A model generated the notes under the pieces. That model did not search any database. It saw only the letters and a list, made by a program, of their open reading frames with translations, and was not told the origin of the DNA. A program made the translations under genes and the position numbers. This document shows, piece by piece, positions 1-8,261 of a stretch of 12,686 nt of DNA. Position 1 is the stretch's first letter. Each line of letters opens with the position of its first letter. The DNA comes from GWC2-45-44 sp041661665. Lineage in GTDB: Bacteria; Planctomycetota; Phycisphaerae; Sedimentisphaerales; UBA12454. The stretch spans positions 1 to 12,686 of the forward strand of contig JBAZTW010000047.1 of assembly GCA_041661665.1 (NCBI GenBank), read 5' to 3'.

Positions 1-3000
1 GTCCGGCAATATTTTTTCCGCAGTTGCGTTCCAGTTTTCGATTATCGCCGTTGCCGTCTTCATATCGTTAGCCTCAATCGCTCGTTTTGCCTGTTCGCGC
101 GCCGTATTATATCCGACTACCGCTTCGTCTTTCATATTCCATGCCTGATTCCGTTTTTCTCCTCCAACTGATCGATAAAATTTATCTGAGGTAGTTTGCA
201 ATATTTTTGACGGATCAATTACTTCCCGGCCAAATCCTCCGAGCAAGCCATTTAATCCATAAGCCAATTTCATCGGTGAAACGCCCAAGGCTCGCCCCAC
301 GACCACTGCCGCATACGGCGTTTTATCGTCATATTGCTCCGTCGGCGCAACCTGCTCAAGGCGTCGCGGCACTATCGGTCCTCCAGTGAAGAATGACTTA
401 TTGGTAGATAATTCTGCCGGCGTACGCAGGATTGGCGGTAATGCTCCAGATAAAAACTGAGAGGCTGACAGTTCTCCATCCCGGGTAAACGGGATCGGCG
501 CCAACTGACTCATCCATTCAAGCGCAAGCTTGGCAAAGTTATTCGGTTCTCCCTTTCGCACATAGTCAAGAGAATATTCGATCGGATTATAGAAAATCTG
601 GCCGACATCCCCTTTCGGGATAAGCACCATTTTCGGTATTCGATTACCGTCCGAATCCTTATCCTCTCCGACGATGATGGGAAAATAGGTATCTTTGATC
701 CAGCGCGGTATGTCTTCATACAAATCCGGATAATTCAAAGCGTTCCAAAAATAAGTCGTTACTCCCGGCGTAACAATCAAGGCTCCAGCCTTTACGGAAG
801 ATTTTACCGGACTCTCCTTGAAGACGCGTGCGGTATTGAGCAGTGCCTGCCAGCGGGCATTTACAAAGGGCACCCACATATTGATGATTCTCATCTCTTG
901 TCCGGCTTTGGCAAAATCAATCGTCGAGTTCCGAGCCTCAAATGCGGCTTCCAGTGTTGATGCGCCATTTTTCAGAGCCCGTTTATAAACACCGAGACGC
1001 GGTGCGAGTTCCACTGCTTCTGCAAAATTACCTACAAGATCAAACGGATTGATAACAGCCTTGGTTCGTTTCCACCATATCGGTTCAAACAATTGATTTT
1101 TCACCCCGCTTATCTCCCTGGCTCCCTGGATAAAACCTCCAAATCCTCCGCCATTCCGACCGAATTCTTCTATGAGTTTTGAATCCCACCCGAAGGCGCC
1201 TTTCAGCCCGTCTGCGAATCCCTTAACCCAATCAGCCGCATTGAACCCGTACTTTGATGTCATGATAGTCATCTGTGCATCTCGCACGGCGTTGGAAAGA
1301 GAGAATGGAATATAGAGAGTCGTCGCTCCCTTGCGGAAAGCGGAGGATGTGAATTTGACAAAGTTGCCGAGTATGCCGGCTTCGACCTCGTTCATCTGAT
1401 GCATCGCCCAGGAAAGCTCTTCCGGTACGATCCATTTTGTATTTATTCCATCGGAAAACACGCTAATTGAACCCCAACCTTTCGGAACACGCTCGCTTTT
1501 TTCAAGCGGTTTTATGAATTCTTTCGCTTCAGGCATAATTTCCCTGATATTTATCAGTTTCTGAGCGACTTCATTGCGTTTGGTAAGATTTACCGCATTG
1601 CTTAATTTATCAATTATGGATTCGAAAGGATCGCGAATAATCTTTTCCGTTCCTTCCAGTTCATTTATTATACCCTGCCTTCCTACCGAAAATATCTCCG
1701 TGCCTTTCGGAAGAGCATCCAGAGCTGCCGGACCAGGCAACTCATCTATCACATGAAATGGCATCCAATGCCTGTTTTTTGCAATAACCGAATTGTAGAC
1801 ATTTTCAGAAATGATTCCGGATTCAACAGCAGGTTTCAGAATTGCATCATCCGCCCATTTTTGAATCGCCTGCTCAGTCGCTTCGAATTTACTAAAGATC
1901 TCCGGGCCGACTTTCGCCTTAAGTTCTTCCACCGCTTGTCTTGCGGTATCGGATGTTACGCCTGCCGGATTGGCAAATCCTCTTTCCGCTCGCTCAAATG
2001 CGCGACGGGACAAAACAAAACGTGTAAAATCGGCACGCTCCTTGCTAAGAGGTGAAAGAATTTTTTGCAAATTGCCCAAATACGATTCGACTGTTCCCAT
2101 GCGCCCGGCATACATGCGCGCAGCGATATAGGAACTTGAGTTGATATCAATCGGTTTTCCAGCCATGTCACTGATCATTTCTTCGAAACGCTTGATAGGT
2201 GCAAACCGATCACTGAATGCTTCGGTAAATTTCTTGGGCGCACCTTTTATCCATTCAAGTAAATTTTTCGGCTTGCTGATTTTCCCAACCATGCCGTCAA
2301 TAGCCTCAAGCGCGCTTCCTTCCGGAGAATCGGGAACATTCGACAACGGAATTTCTGTCGGCGTCCTCGGAGGCGTTGGCGGAGGACTGATTTCATCCGT
2401 TCTTGGATTCTGCGGAGCGATTCTCTTTCCCTCTTTTATGACGGGATTCCCTTTTTCATTGATCGCTTCCAGCGCATTTTCCGATTTTGAAGTAAGATTG
2501 CGCGGACCGACAACTTGGAATTTTTCCGGATTCAAAATTTCAACTTCGTCGCCGTAATGGACAGCATCATATCCTCGCTTTCTCAATTCATCCCTGGCAA
2601 GTTTTGATTCCTGAGCGTTTTTCGATTTTCCTACGGTCTGAGCCCATTCCTCACTGGATACGCTCAGTGTCTTTACTTCCTGGGTCGGTTTGACCTTGAG
2701 AATATTATTCCCGTACATGGAAGCTTCCTGCACTGTGGGCGCAACATAGAAAGAATCTGGTGCTTCCGCGAACCCTTTTTTATTGAGACTTGTGTCGATT
2801 CCATTTTTCAGTATGGAGTCCGCATTCTCTTTCGTCGTTCCGTGATATAAATCTTTTTCAAGTGTTTCCTTGTTTGCTCTCGCCACATCTATCAATTCCG
2901 TTTCTCTTTTTTCTATGCCATCCCTTATTGATCCGATCAAACCCGCATCTTTGCCTTCGGTCGCTATCTCAAATTTTCGCTTAAGCTCAGGCAAGGACAA

Positions 3001-3711
3001 ATCGGCATTTTCAAATTCCATAAGATTCTTTCCTTCTTTTTCGAAATACTCAGCCGGCTTTACCGATTTAATTGTTTCTTCAATCTTTTCTACGGTTTGT
3101 TCGATAGGTTTTATTTCTTTGGCCAAACGGATGCCTGATTTCTCTAGAAGTTTTTCTCCGCCTTCTTTTAAAGTCTGCTCTGCGAAATTCTTTCCACCCT
3201 TTTCCATAATCATTTTTGCTACATCATCGCCATATCGTTTTATCAACTGTTCGCCAACTTCCTCAGCCACTTTTTTCTTTGGAATACCCGGAATAATATC
3301 CAGCGCAGTCATGGCAAATCCAAGAGGAAGTCCGTATTTCTGTGCGGTCTTCTGGCTTCCGCCGAATATTTTAACCGTCTCTTCGCCGGTACCTCGTATG
3401 TCTTTGATTGGTTTGTCTCCGAAGAGAAACTTCTCGAATTTCGGCGCAACGCCGGCTCCGGGAATAAATTCCTTTTGATCTTCCACGGAAAGCGTAATCG
3501 ATGCCGCGGCTCTTGGAGCTGCGCGAAGAACATCTTTGCCGAAATTAAGAATGGATGTTCCGACTTTTTCCGTCGCTCCCGGAAGTTCACGCACAAAATC
3601 ACGCGCCCGCACTTCATCAGGAACAGGCGCGAAAAAATCGCCTAAAGTCTTTTTTGTTTTTTCAGCTGCCTTTTTGAACGGCGCCGTTATTGTACTCCAA
3701 AAATTATTCAT
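1..3711 (-). CDS. Large phage polyvalent protein with ADP-ribosyltransferase-like domain and LPD38-like region (3' end outside window)
   Basis: One uninterrupted frame runs from ATG at 3711 to the window edge, giving 1237 codons with no stop, so the C-terminus is missing. Residues 1-280 are charged and helical, with a hydrophobic patch near 125-145. Residues about 287-400 resemble a mono-ADP-ribosyltransferase fold of the phage polyvalent type: LYHGTT (H290), FYVAP (Y322), a second Y at Y333, then GYDAVHYGDEVEILNPEKF, where E389 or E391 would be catalytic. A proline-rich linker (443-451) follows. Residues about 500-780 carry NRHWMPF (W649), RDPFE (D694) and KRNE (R712), seen upstream of LPD38 in such proteins. 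LPD38-like features are SNAVRDA (R810), SKYGF and PFVNARW (R953). Polyvalent proteins are thought to be packaged and injected to protect incoming DNA; that role is inferred here. The start lies 8 nt after the preceding stop. A GGAG is present, but about 13 nt from the ATG, so it is a weak ribosome site. Confidence 0.85.
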   Translation of the reverse strand, partial: MNNFWSTITAPFKKAAEKTKKTLGDFFAPVPDEVRARDFVRELPGATEKVGTSILNFGKDVLRAAPRAAASITLSVEDQKEFIPGAGVAPKFEKFLFGDKPIKDIRGTGEETVKIFGGSQKTAQKYGLPLGFAMTALDIIPGIPKKKVAEEVGEQLIKRYGDDVAKMIMEKGGKNFAEQTLKEGGEKLLEKSGIRLAKEIKPIEQTVEKIEETIKSVKPAEYFEKEGKNLMEFENADLSLPELKRKFEIATEGKDAGLIGSIRDGIEKRETELIDVARANKETLEKDLYHGTTKENADSILKNGIDTSLNKKGFAEAPDSFYVAPTVQEASMYGNNILKVKPTQEVKTLSVSSEEWAQTVGKSKNAQESKLARDELRKRGYDAVHYGDEVEILNPEKFQVVGPRNLTSKSENALEAINEKGNPVIKEGKRIAPQNPRTDEISPPPTPPRTPTEIPLSNVPDSPEGSALEAIDGMVGKISKPKNLLEWIKGAPKKFTEAFSDRFAPIKRFEEMISDMAGKPIDINSSSYIAARMYAGRMGTVESYLGNLQKILSPLSKERADFTRFVLSRRAFERAERGFANPAGVTSDTARQAVEELKAKVGPEIFSKFEATEQAIQKWADDAILKPAVESGIISENVYNSVIAKNRHWMPFHVIDELPGPAALDALPKGTEIFSVGRQGIINELEGTEKIIRDPFESIIDKLSNAVNLTKRNEVAQKLINIREIMPEAKEFIKPLEKSERVPKGWGSISVFSDGINTKWIVPEELSWAMHQMNEVEAGILGNFVKFTSSAFRKGATTLYIPFSLSNAVRDAQMTIMTSKYGFNAADWVKGFADGLKGAFGWDSKLIEEFGRNGGGFGGFIQGAREISGVKNQLFEPIWWKRTKAVINPFDLVGNFAEAVELAPRLGVYKRALKNGASTLEAAFEARNSTIDFAKAGQEMRIINMWVPFVNARWQALLNTARVFKESPVKSSVKAGALIVTPGVTTYFWNALNYPDLYEDIPRWIKDTYFPIIVGEDKDSDGNRIPKMVLIPKGDVGQIFYNPIEYSLDYVRKGEPNNFAKLALEWMSQLAPIPFTRDGELSASQFLSGALPPILRTPAELSTNKSFFTGGPIVPRRLEQVAPTEQYDDKTPYAAVVVGRALGVSPMKLAYGLNGLLGGFGREVIDPSKILQTTSDKFYRSVGGEKRNQAWNMKDEAVVGYNTAREQAKRAIEANDMKTATAIIENWNATAEKILPD

Positions 3712-3719
3712 ATTGTTTT

Positions 3720-4805
3720 TTATACTCCGATGCGAAAAAGCCGACCCAGAAACCCGCTAACGCCTGTAGCATTTTTAATGTGCCACTCGTCATCGATAAT
3801 TTCCAACGGAGATTTTTTCGAATCACTGAAACCCACGTTGCCGTATGATTGCTTGAGCTGCTCAGGACTGTAGCCCTCTTTCCATGCATCTCTGACTTCG
3901 CGCCTGAAAGTACTCTCAGCCGTTATGCCTTTCTGAGCGCTTGAAGCTGAATCTGTTTGGGGCGATTGTTTTTTGATATAATCCATTTCTGATTCTAGTT
4001 GCACTGCCAAATCTCCGGCATAGCCAAGTCGAGTGGGATCGGAAACGCCTTGCAGAATAAGCCGCTGAGCGGTCGCACGCATAGTCGGATCAGGTTCTAA
4101 TCCCTGCTCAATGCGCGATGACAACGCGCTGCTTCCATTTTTTTCACGCTGATTGACTTCCTGCAATTTCAACATGAATTCTTTTTCCCAATGCTGTTCA
4201 TTATCACTACGTTCCAATTCGTTTTTTAGCAAATCTTTATAACTGTTCATCTGTTGAGTGAGATTGCCAAGGCCATATTTAAGCTCATCAACCTCGCGTT
4301 CTTTTTCGGCAGTTTCTGTAGCAACTTTTTTGGTCACTTCGTCGAGAGCGGAATTATAACTGCCAGCCAGACTATTTCTTTCATCGACATAGTTATTAAT
4401 TTTAGAATTAGCCAGCCGCTCAATTTCAGATGATTCTCCGGTAATGGTTGCGGCTGAATAATATGGATTGAGACGAGTTTTGCTGATTGATTCATCGCGG
4501 ACTCCTTTCTCGCCGGCAATCCTAGAATCAACATCCGTTATTTTTGCCTTTATATCTCCCAGTCCCTGTGACTTATATTCTTGGTCGTATCGCGAGCTAT
4601 AAAAATTTTTGAGTTTGCCTTGCGCCTTATCAAGATTTTTCTGAACAGTATCGATTTTTTTCTGGAGAGAAGAAAAATTTAATCCGGACAAAGAACCGGC
4701 CGTATTTGATGCGGATGTCGATTGAGAGCTGACGTTTCTTCCTAATTGCTCCATCTGCTGACGAAATCCATCCCAGTCTATATTTGTTGCACTGTTATCT
4801 GCCAT
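3720..4805 (-). CDS. Coiled-coil phage protein, unrecognised; candidate internal/ejected virion protein
   Basis: This 361-aa protein matches no family I recognise. It is strongly hydrophilic, with no signal peptide or transmembrane segment. Residues 18-45 are Ser/Asn-rich and probably disordered. Heptad-like helices are suggested at about 46-70 and 125-235, which are rich in K, E, Q and N. Residues 238-280 look like a compact helical segment (DPTMRATAQRLILQG). The last 60 residues (STFRREVRDAWKEGYSPEQL onward) form a second helical segment ending in GFLGRLFRIGV. It sits 4 nt after the 71-aa gene and 8 nt before the polyvalent gene, so the three are likely co-translated. In short-tailed phages this position often holds internal core or ejection proteins, so that role is a reasonable guess but unproven. 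The sequence GTGAG about 13 nt before the ATG is the nearest thing to a ribosome site. A scaffold or tail-associated coiled coil remains possible. Confidence 0.85.
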   Translation of the reverse strand: MADNSATNIDWDGFRQQMEQLGRNVSSQSTSASNTAGSLSGLNFSSLQKKIDTVQKNLDKAQGKLKNFYSSRYDQEYKSQGLGDIKAKITDVDSRIAGEKGVRDESISKTRLNPYYSAATITGESSEIERLANSKINNYVDERNSLAGSYNSALDEVTKKVATETAEKEREVDELKYGLGNLTQQMNSYKDLLKNELERSDNEQHWEKEFMLKLQEVNQREKNGSSALSSRIEQGLEPDPTMRATAQRLILQGVSDPTRLGYAGDLAVQLESEMDYIKKQSPQTDSASSAQKGITAESTFRREVRDAWKEGYSPEQLKQSYGNVGFSDSKKSPLEIIDDEWHIKNATGVSGFLGRLFRIGV

Positions 4806-4809
4806 AAAT

Positions 4810-5025
4810 TTATGTACTCACTTTTTTGTTTTCCGTTATTTTCCCTGTTTTTAAATCAAAAATATATTCTTTCACGGGATCAAGACCGTATCTATGAAAT
4901 CGACCTACAAGATACGTTTGCTTTTGCGTTTCAAGGGCCTGCGCAATAAGCGTATGCTGATGGATCATCTCCTGCCGCTTACGAAGCTCTTCGAGATCCG
5001 TTTTGTCTAATTTTTTTGTGAACAT
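4810..5025 (-). CDS. Small phage protein, unknown function (71 aa)
   Basis: This short frame is accepted because it fills the space between the fibre gene and the coiled-coil gene exactly: its stop is 4 nt before the next ATG and it keeps the operon direction. Residues 1-38 look like one charged amphipathic helix (KTDLEELRKRQEMIHQHTLI). The rest (YLVGRFHRYGLDPVKEYIFDLKTGKI) looks like two or three beta strands with a D-x-K-T-G-K turn. There is no membrane segment or signal peptide. No family is recognised. The leader carries an ATTAAT and a run of A but no Shine-Dalgarno sequence. Its small size and position beside probable ejection proteins suggest a virion accessory or assembly factor, which is inference only. 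Confidence 0.7.
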   Translation of the reverse strand: MFTKKLDKTDLEELRKRQEMIHQHTLIAQALETQKQTYLVGRFHRYGLDPVKEYIFDLKTGKITENKKVST

Positions 5026-5065
5026 AAAAATGAGTTATTTTTTTATTAATTGCACCGAGCATTTT
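5026..5065 (-). promoter_or_regulatory. A/T-rich leader of the 71-aa gene
   Basis: This 40-nt gap after the fibre gene contains GCAATTAATAAAAAAATAAC; the ATTAAT core at 5045-5050 is 19 nt before the ATG. It resembles the leaders of the capsid, 144-aa and 97-aa genes in motif and spacing. No Shine-Dalgarno sequence and no hairpin of note are seen. Confidence 0.3.
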
Positions 5066-6145
5066 TTAAATGTCGTCATACCAGGCAACTCCATGCCAAC
5101 TATAACCGTTATAAATCATCAGTCTTCCGCCAGACCCCATACCGCTCGGGTCTTTCTCCCAATACATTTGGCCTTCGACGGGATCGCTCGGCTGATCGCT
5201 TCCGATGCGCATTGACGTAAGAACATCTACGAATCCTCCGCCGATGGCATTGTTTCCATAGAGACGTAAAATGTCGTTTCCGCTTGATGCTTTGAAAAAA
5301 ATTCTGTCATTACTTGTCGTGTCGATGACCAATGGACGGTTTCCCGATGTATCAATCCATATTCGAGCGTATCCGTTCGCTCCGTCATCAAGCATAAGCC
5401 CGTGTCCGGGACCAGCCTGAAGTCCGTAAGTGGAAACGCCATTGACCTGACGCAGATAACCGATTCGTATTCCGCCGTACGGCGTGGCCAAATATCCGGT
5501 CGAAGTCAGATTGATTGTTCCGGCCGTAATCTTGTCGGCACAGACATTGGCGATTTTGGCGTTGTCTATGGCAAGATTAGCAATCTTCGCGTTAGTGACG
5601 GCCAAATTTTCAATATTGGCATTTTGCACTTCAGCCAAGCCGATCTTGGCTGACGTTATCTGTCCATCTCCAATTTTGGCATTAATGATTGCGCCGTCTA
5701 CAATTTTTGCTGAGCTGATGATTGCGTTTCCCAGATGCGCGTTTTGAATGACTCCCGTGCCAATATGCGCTCCGATTATTATCGCCGTATCAATCTGGGC
5801 TGAGAGAGTCACTACCGCTTCGGTCTGAATAATCTTTGAGGCGTTAACTGCTCCGTTTCTTATCTTAGCCGTGGCTACCGCCGCATCGGCCAGTTTTTGT
5901 TCAGTCACTGACAATGCATCAAGATGCTGGCTGAGAATAGCGCTGTCAATAATCTTGTTGGAGTTCACTGATTCATCCGCTAAAGCCGCTGTTCCGACCG
6001 CCCCGGACTTTATCTGAAGCGAGTCAATGGAGGAAGGAGCTAATAACGGCGAATTGTCCCCATCATGAGTATGCAATGGAGCTTCCGGGAAAGGCTGGTC
6101 CTCCACTTCCTGATTGCCAAAAATTTTTTGCAAAAAATCGCTCAT
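5066..6145 (-). CDS. Tail fibre / appendage protein with decapeptide repeats (359 aa)
   Basis: A probable host-contact fibre. Residues 1-40 form an attachment segment with LHTHDGDNSPLL, an HTHDG-type motif common at the N-terminus of phage appendage proteins. Residues about 46-205 are roughly 16 degenerate ten-residue repeats with consensus near G-A-I-x-N-A-K-I-x-D; clear units include VDGAIINAKI, GDGQITSAKI, ENLAVTNAKI and ANLAIDNAKI. DKITAGTINLTS then leads into a glycine-rich domain (215-310), and the tip (319-359, DPVEGQMYWEKDPSG and RLMIYNGYSWHG) resembles small beta domains at fibre ends. The repeats probably form a trimeric beta stem. The gene starts 8 nt after the nozzle-like gene and has no Shine-Dalgarno sequence; it is the only gene here with C, not T, just before ATG. 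The fibre role is family-type inference and the receptor is unknown. A J-protein-like central fibre is less likely given the length. Confidence 0.85.
   Translation of the reverse strand: MSDFLQKIFGNQEVEDQPFPEAPLHTHDGDNSPLLAPSSIDSLQIKSGAVGTAALADESVNSNKIIDSAILSQHLDALSVTEQKLADAAVATAKIRNGAVNASKIIQTEAVVTLSAQIDTAIIIGAHIGTGVIQNAHLGNAIISSAKIVDGAIINAKIGDGQITSAKIGLAEVQNANIENLAVTNAKIANLAIDNAKIANVCADKITAGTINLTSTGYLATPYGGIRIGYLRQVNGVSTYGLQAGPGHGLMLDDGANGYARIWIDTSGNRPLVIDTTSNDRIFFKASSGNDILRLYGNNAIGGGFVDVLTSMRIGSDQPSDPVEGQMYWEKDPSGMGSGGRLMIYNGYSWHGVAWYDDI
5531..6010 (-). repeat. About 16 tandem 30-bp coding units (decapeptide repeats) in the fibre gene
   Basis: These bases encode residues 46-205 of the fibre. 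The protein period is ten residues, ending in A-K-I, S-K-I, A-H-I or A-N-I, with one longer unit (about 13 residues, IQTEAVVTLSAQI). The DNA copies have diverged strongly while the hydrophobic and small-residue pattern is kept, so the array is old and held by protein structure. The four or five units nearest the C-terminal end are the most alike, which suggests more recent copying or homogenisation there. Confidence 0.85.
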
Positions 6146-6153
6146 GATTTTTT

Positions 6154-7596
6154 TTATAGGATACCTATCGGTTCAAAATAAGTACTGGCTGCCACGATCT
6201 CCGGCGTGCTGTTTCCCGACGGATGCAAATCAAATGCAAGCTCGAATGTCTCTCCTTTACCTTTTTCCTCTCCTTCTTCGTCGCCGGTTTCAATAGTGAA
6301 TACTGCCTTCGTATTTCCTTCCCTATCGAAACTATCTGCGCCGTCTTCCAGATATGCCTGCTTCCAATCGCCCTGTTCGTTAATTCGATAATATGCTTTT
6401 ATCCAACATTGAGCTGAAAGCGGCTTAGTCAGGAGCTTGATGTGCCGAAATTCTTTTTGCAATTCCGGTTCGCCTGCGTCGAAGACCAACCCCTCGTATC
6501 GAGCATCCGCTTTATTATTCAGATCAACTGTATCCACCCCGTAAGTTGAACCGTCCTTCCATGAAACAAATACCTGATCTCCATAAACCGTTACTGCGCC
6601 GATTTCTACATCAATAAGTTTTCCATGTGAAAGTATGTGTTCGAGATTTAACGAATAAGGTTCATTTTTACTTAATCGTCCGTAGGAATAAAGTCCGCAT
6701 TTGTCCGACCCCGTTACTCCGAAAAGTGCAACGCCTTTTTGATTGGCCACCGCTCCGGGATTCACCCATCCGCCTCCGGGAAATGCTTTGAAGCGAATAA
6801 TATTTACCGTATCCCAATAATAGAGTCCTCCGCTGATACCAGCCTGCGCAATGATAAAGTCAGTCTGTATCATGGCGTTGATTCCCTTTTCGGCAATCAT
6901 ACGGCGCATAATCCATGAGGGTTGTTGCTTATCCCAGGTCCACAGCCAACCCTCCTCAATTTTGTCGCCTTTAGTCGAGCCGATGATAGCGATCTGATCT
7001 TGAGGCAATATAGTTTTTGTCCGATTGCCTGCAATAACATCTAGCGCTTGATTATTGAAATTACCCTCATAGTCAACCAGCGCAATGTATCGCCCATCAC
7101 AAATCTGCAAAACTCCGACAGCCATAGTCATCGTGTGCCAAGCCGGATCACCATTCAGTGTTCCCAATGTTTGCACATCAGTACTCCAATTTCCTGAAAG
7201 CGGAATGCGTTTGATTTTTGTCTCAGTTGCCCAATATAAATATGCAATGTAGCTTCCTGATCCGTTATTGTTCGTATATTCGTCTGCACCACTGATTCTT
7301 CCGTCGGGGTCGGTATATATAAGAGACCACGAAGAAGTCAGGGTATCCTTGCGATAAATTCTGCCTGCATTCCCGAAACCATACAGTTTTCCGTTCGAAG
7401 CGGGCACAAAAAATAAAATCAAATCCACAACGACGTCCCCTGAGTCTTTTATGGGTGCTTGATTGCACTTTAGAGTATCCGCTCCGCCCCGAATATCCAG
7501 ACCATAGCCGAAGCGGAAAGCTCCGGCAACGCCTTTATAGGCATCGTCTGAAATACCGCCGCGAAAACCTTTTATCCTGTATGCGTTAAGCCCCAT
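6154..7596 (-). CDS. Beta-rich tail hub / nozzle-like protein (480 aa)
   Basis: The protein is rich in Gly, Tyr, Trp and Asp with evenly spaced strand-turn patterns, as in beta-propeller or tail-nozzle proteins. It opens with YRIKGFRGGISDDAYKGVAG followed by FRFGYGLDIRGGADTLKCNQ, an opening typical of phage tail proteins that begin with a GF-x-GG-like segment and a 'known-position' strand. Blade-like segments recur, for example ASNGKLYGFGNAGRIYR, GGLYYWDTVNIIRF and VFVSWKDGSTYGVDTV. The C-terminal portion (about 370-480) has AYYRINEQGDWKQA, an acidic Glu/Gly loop (GDEEGEEKGKGE) and FELAFDLHPSG..TPEIVAAS, a pattern common at the ends of tail proteins. It starts 3 nt after the adaptor gene, as T7-type gp12 follows gp11, which supports a nozzle role. 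No direct sequence similarity to gp12 is claimed. It could instead be a stopper or distal-tail protein of a longer tail. Confidence 0.8.
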   Translation of the reverse strand: MGLNAYRIKGFRGGISDDAYKGVAGAFRFGYGLDIRGGADTLKCNQAPIKDSGDVVVDLILFFVPASNGKLYGFGNAGRIYRKDTLTSSWSLIYTDPDGRISGADEYTNNNGSGSYIAYLYWATETKIKRIPLSGNWSTDVQTLGTLNGDPAWHTMTMAVGVLQICDGRYIALVDYEGNFNNQALDVIAGNRTKTILPQDQIAIIGSTKGDKIEEGWLWTWDKQQPSWIMRRMIAEKGINAMIQTDFIIAQAGISGGLYYWDTVNIIRFKAFPGGGWVNPGAVANQKGVALFGVTGSDKCGLYSYGRLSKNEPYSLNLEHILSHGKLIDVEIGAVTVYGDQVFVSWKDGSTYGVDTVDLNNKADARYEGLVFDAGEPELQKEFRHIKLLTKPLSAQCWIKAYYRINEQGDWKQAYLEDGADSFDREGNTKAVFTIETGDEEGEEKGKGETFELAFDLHPSGNSTPEIVAASTYFEPIGIL

Positions 7597-7599
7597 ATT

Positions 7600-8256
7600 T
7601 TATTGGTTGAAATCTTGCGGATTATTGTTTTTGTACAAGAAGCGCGAACTTGTCGCTTGTCCGACAAAACCAGCCTCTCCACTTTCCTCATCCTGCCGGT
7701 CTTTTATTTGTTGAAGAATCGCTGTGGCTTCGAGAACCTGTCTATCCGCGTCTGTGCTTCGGTTCGGTTCTTTCTTAAGACATATGCCGAGTGCGAATTT
7801 AACGATTACTTCATCCATTTCTTCCGGCGTGGCAGGCTCATCAGTATCGTTCACAAGTGAAATAATCCGTCTGCGATAAAATATATCTATGAGTTTTCCG
7901 TCCTCGGTGGGTACGGGCTTAATCAAATACTGATCGCCCAGCATGCAAAATATGCGCTCCCACAAATGATTGCCGCTCTGATAATTCTCTATGCTTATTT
8001 TTGCATGCTCTTGTCCGTCAACCTTAAGAAACATCATTCCGCCCGGTTTATAATCGAAAGGCAAAAAGTATGTCTCCACATCTTTCTCGGTCAGCTGAGT
8101 CGAATGGTGATTAAGAAAATTCCATTTGGCAAAATTACATGCGCGCACAATGGATTTATTGATCCATCTTTTTTTGTCTGCCTCGCTCCAAAATCCGGTT
8201 GTCTTGGCCGCCGACATACGTGCGTTTAGATCTTGTATAAATTCTTGTAATTGCAT
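7600..8256 (-). CDS. Head-to-tail adaptor / gatekeeper-like protein (218 aa)
   Basis: Probably a connector ring protein that docks under the portal. The layout fits the tail-adaptor class typified by T7 gp11 and P22 gp4 (also seen as a conserved DUF in many phages). It has an N-terminal helix (MQLQEFIQDLNARM), a second helix (SEADKKRWINKSIVRACNFAK, about 24-44), a beta domain with DQYLIKPVPTEDGKLIDIFYRRR (about 108-130), then a DTDEPATPEEMDEVIVKFAL segment (137-156). This last pattern, a D-x-D-x-P strand turn followed by a helix ending in ALG-x-C-L, recurs in such proteins. The C-terminal helix (about 165-190) is followed by a polar tail (NNNPQDFNQ). It lies 5 nt after the amidase stop and 3 nt before the nozzle-like gene. 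The assignment comes from pattern and neighbourhood; a head-completion protein of another type is the main alternative. Confidence 0.75.
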   Translation of the reverse strand: MQLQEFIQDLNARMSAAKTTGFWSEADKKRWINKSIVRACNFAKWNFLNHHSTQLTEKDVETYFLPFDYKPGGMMFLKVDGQEHAKISIENYQSGNHLWERIFCMLGDQYLIKPVPTEDGKLIDIFYRRRIISLVNDTDEPATPEEMDEVIVKFALGICLKKEPNRSTDADRQVLEATAILQQIKDRQDEESGEAGFVGQATSSRFLYKNNNPQDFNQ

Positions 8257-8261
8257 ATGCG

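Noticed and set aside
2141..2557. A 138-codon plus-strand open frame
   Set aside because: It is antisense to the polyvalent gene across its proline linker and shows no family pattern; it is a mirror of biased codons on the other strand.
2870..3478. A 202-codon open frame on the plus strand, Ser/Phe/Pro-rich
   Set aside because: It is wholly antisense to the polyvalent gene. Its Ser/Phe-rich, low-complexity makeup is what the opposite strand of a Lys/Glu-rich gene gives. It has no ribosome site or recognisable domain.
3309..3617. A 102-codon minus-strand frame overlapping the polyvalent gene
   Set aside because: It lies in another frame inside the large gene, is Arg/Ser-rich without a plausible fold, and has no gap or leader of its own.
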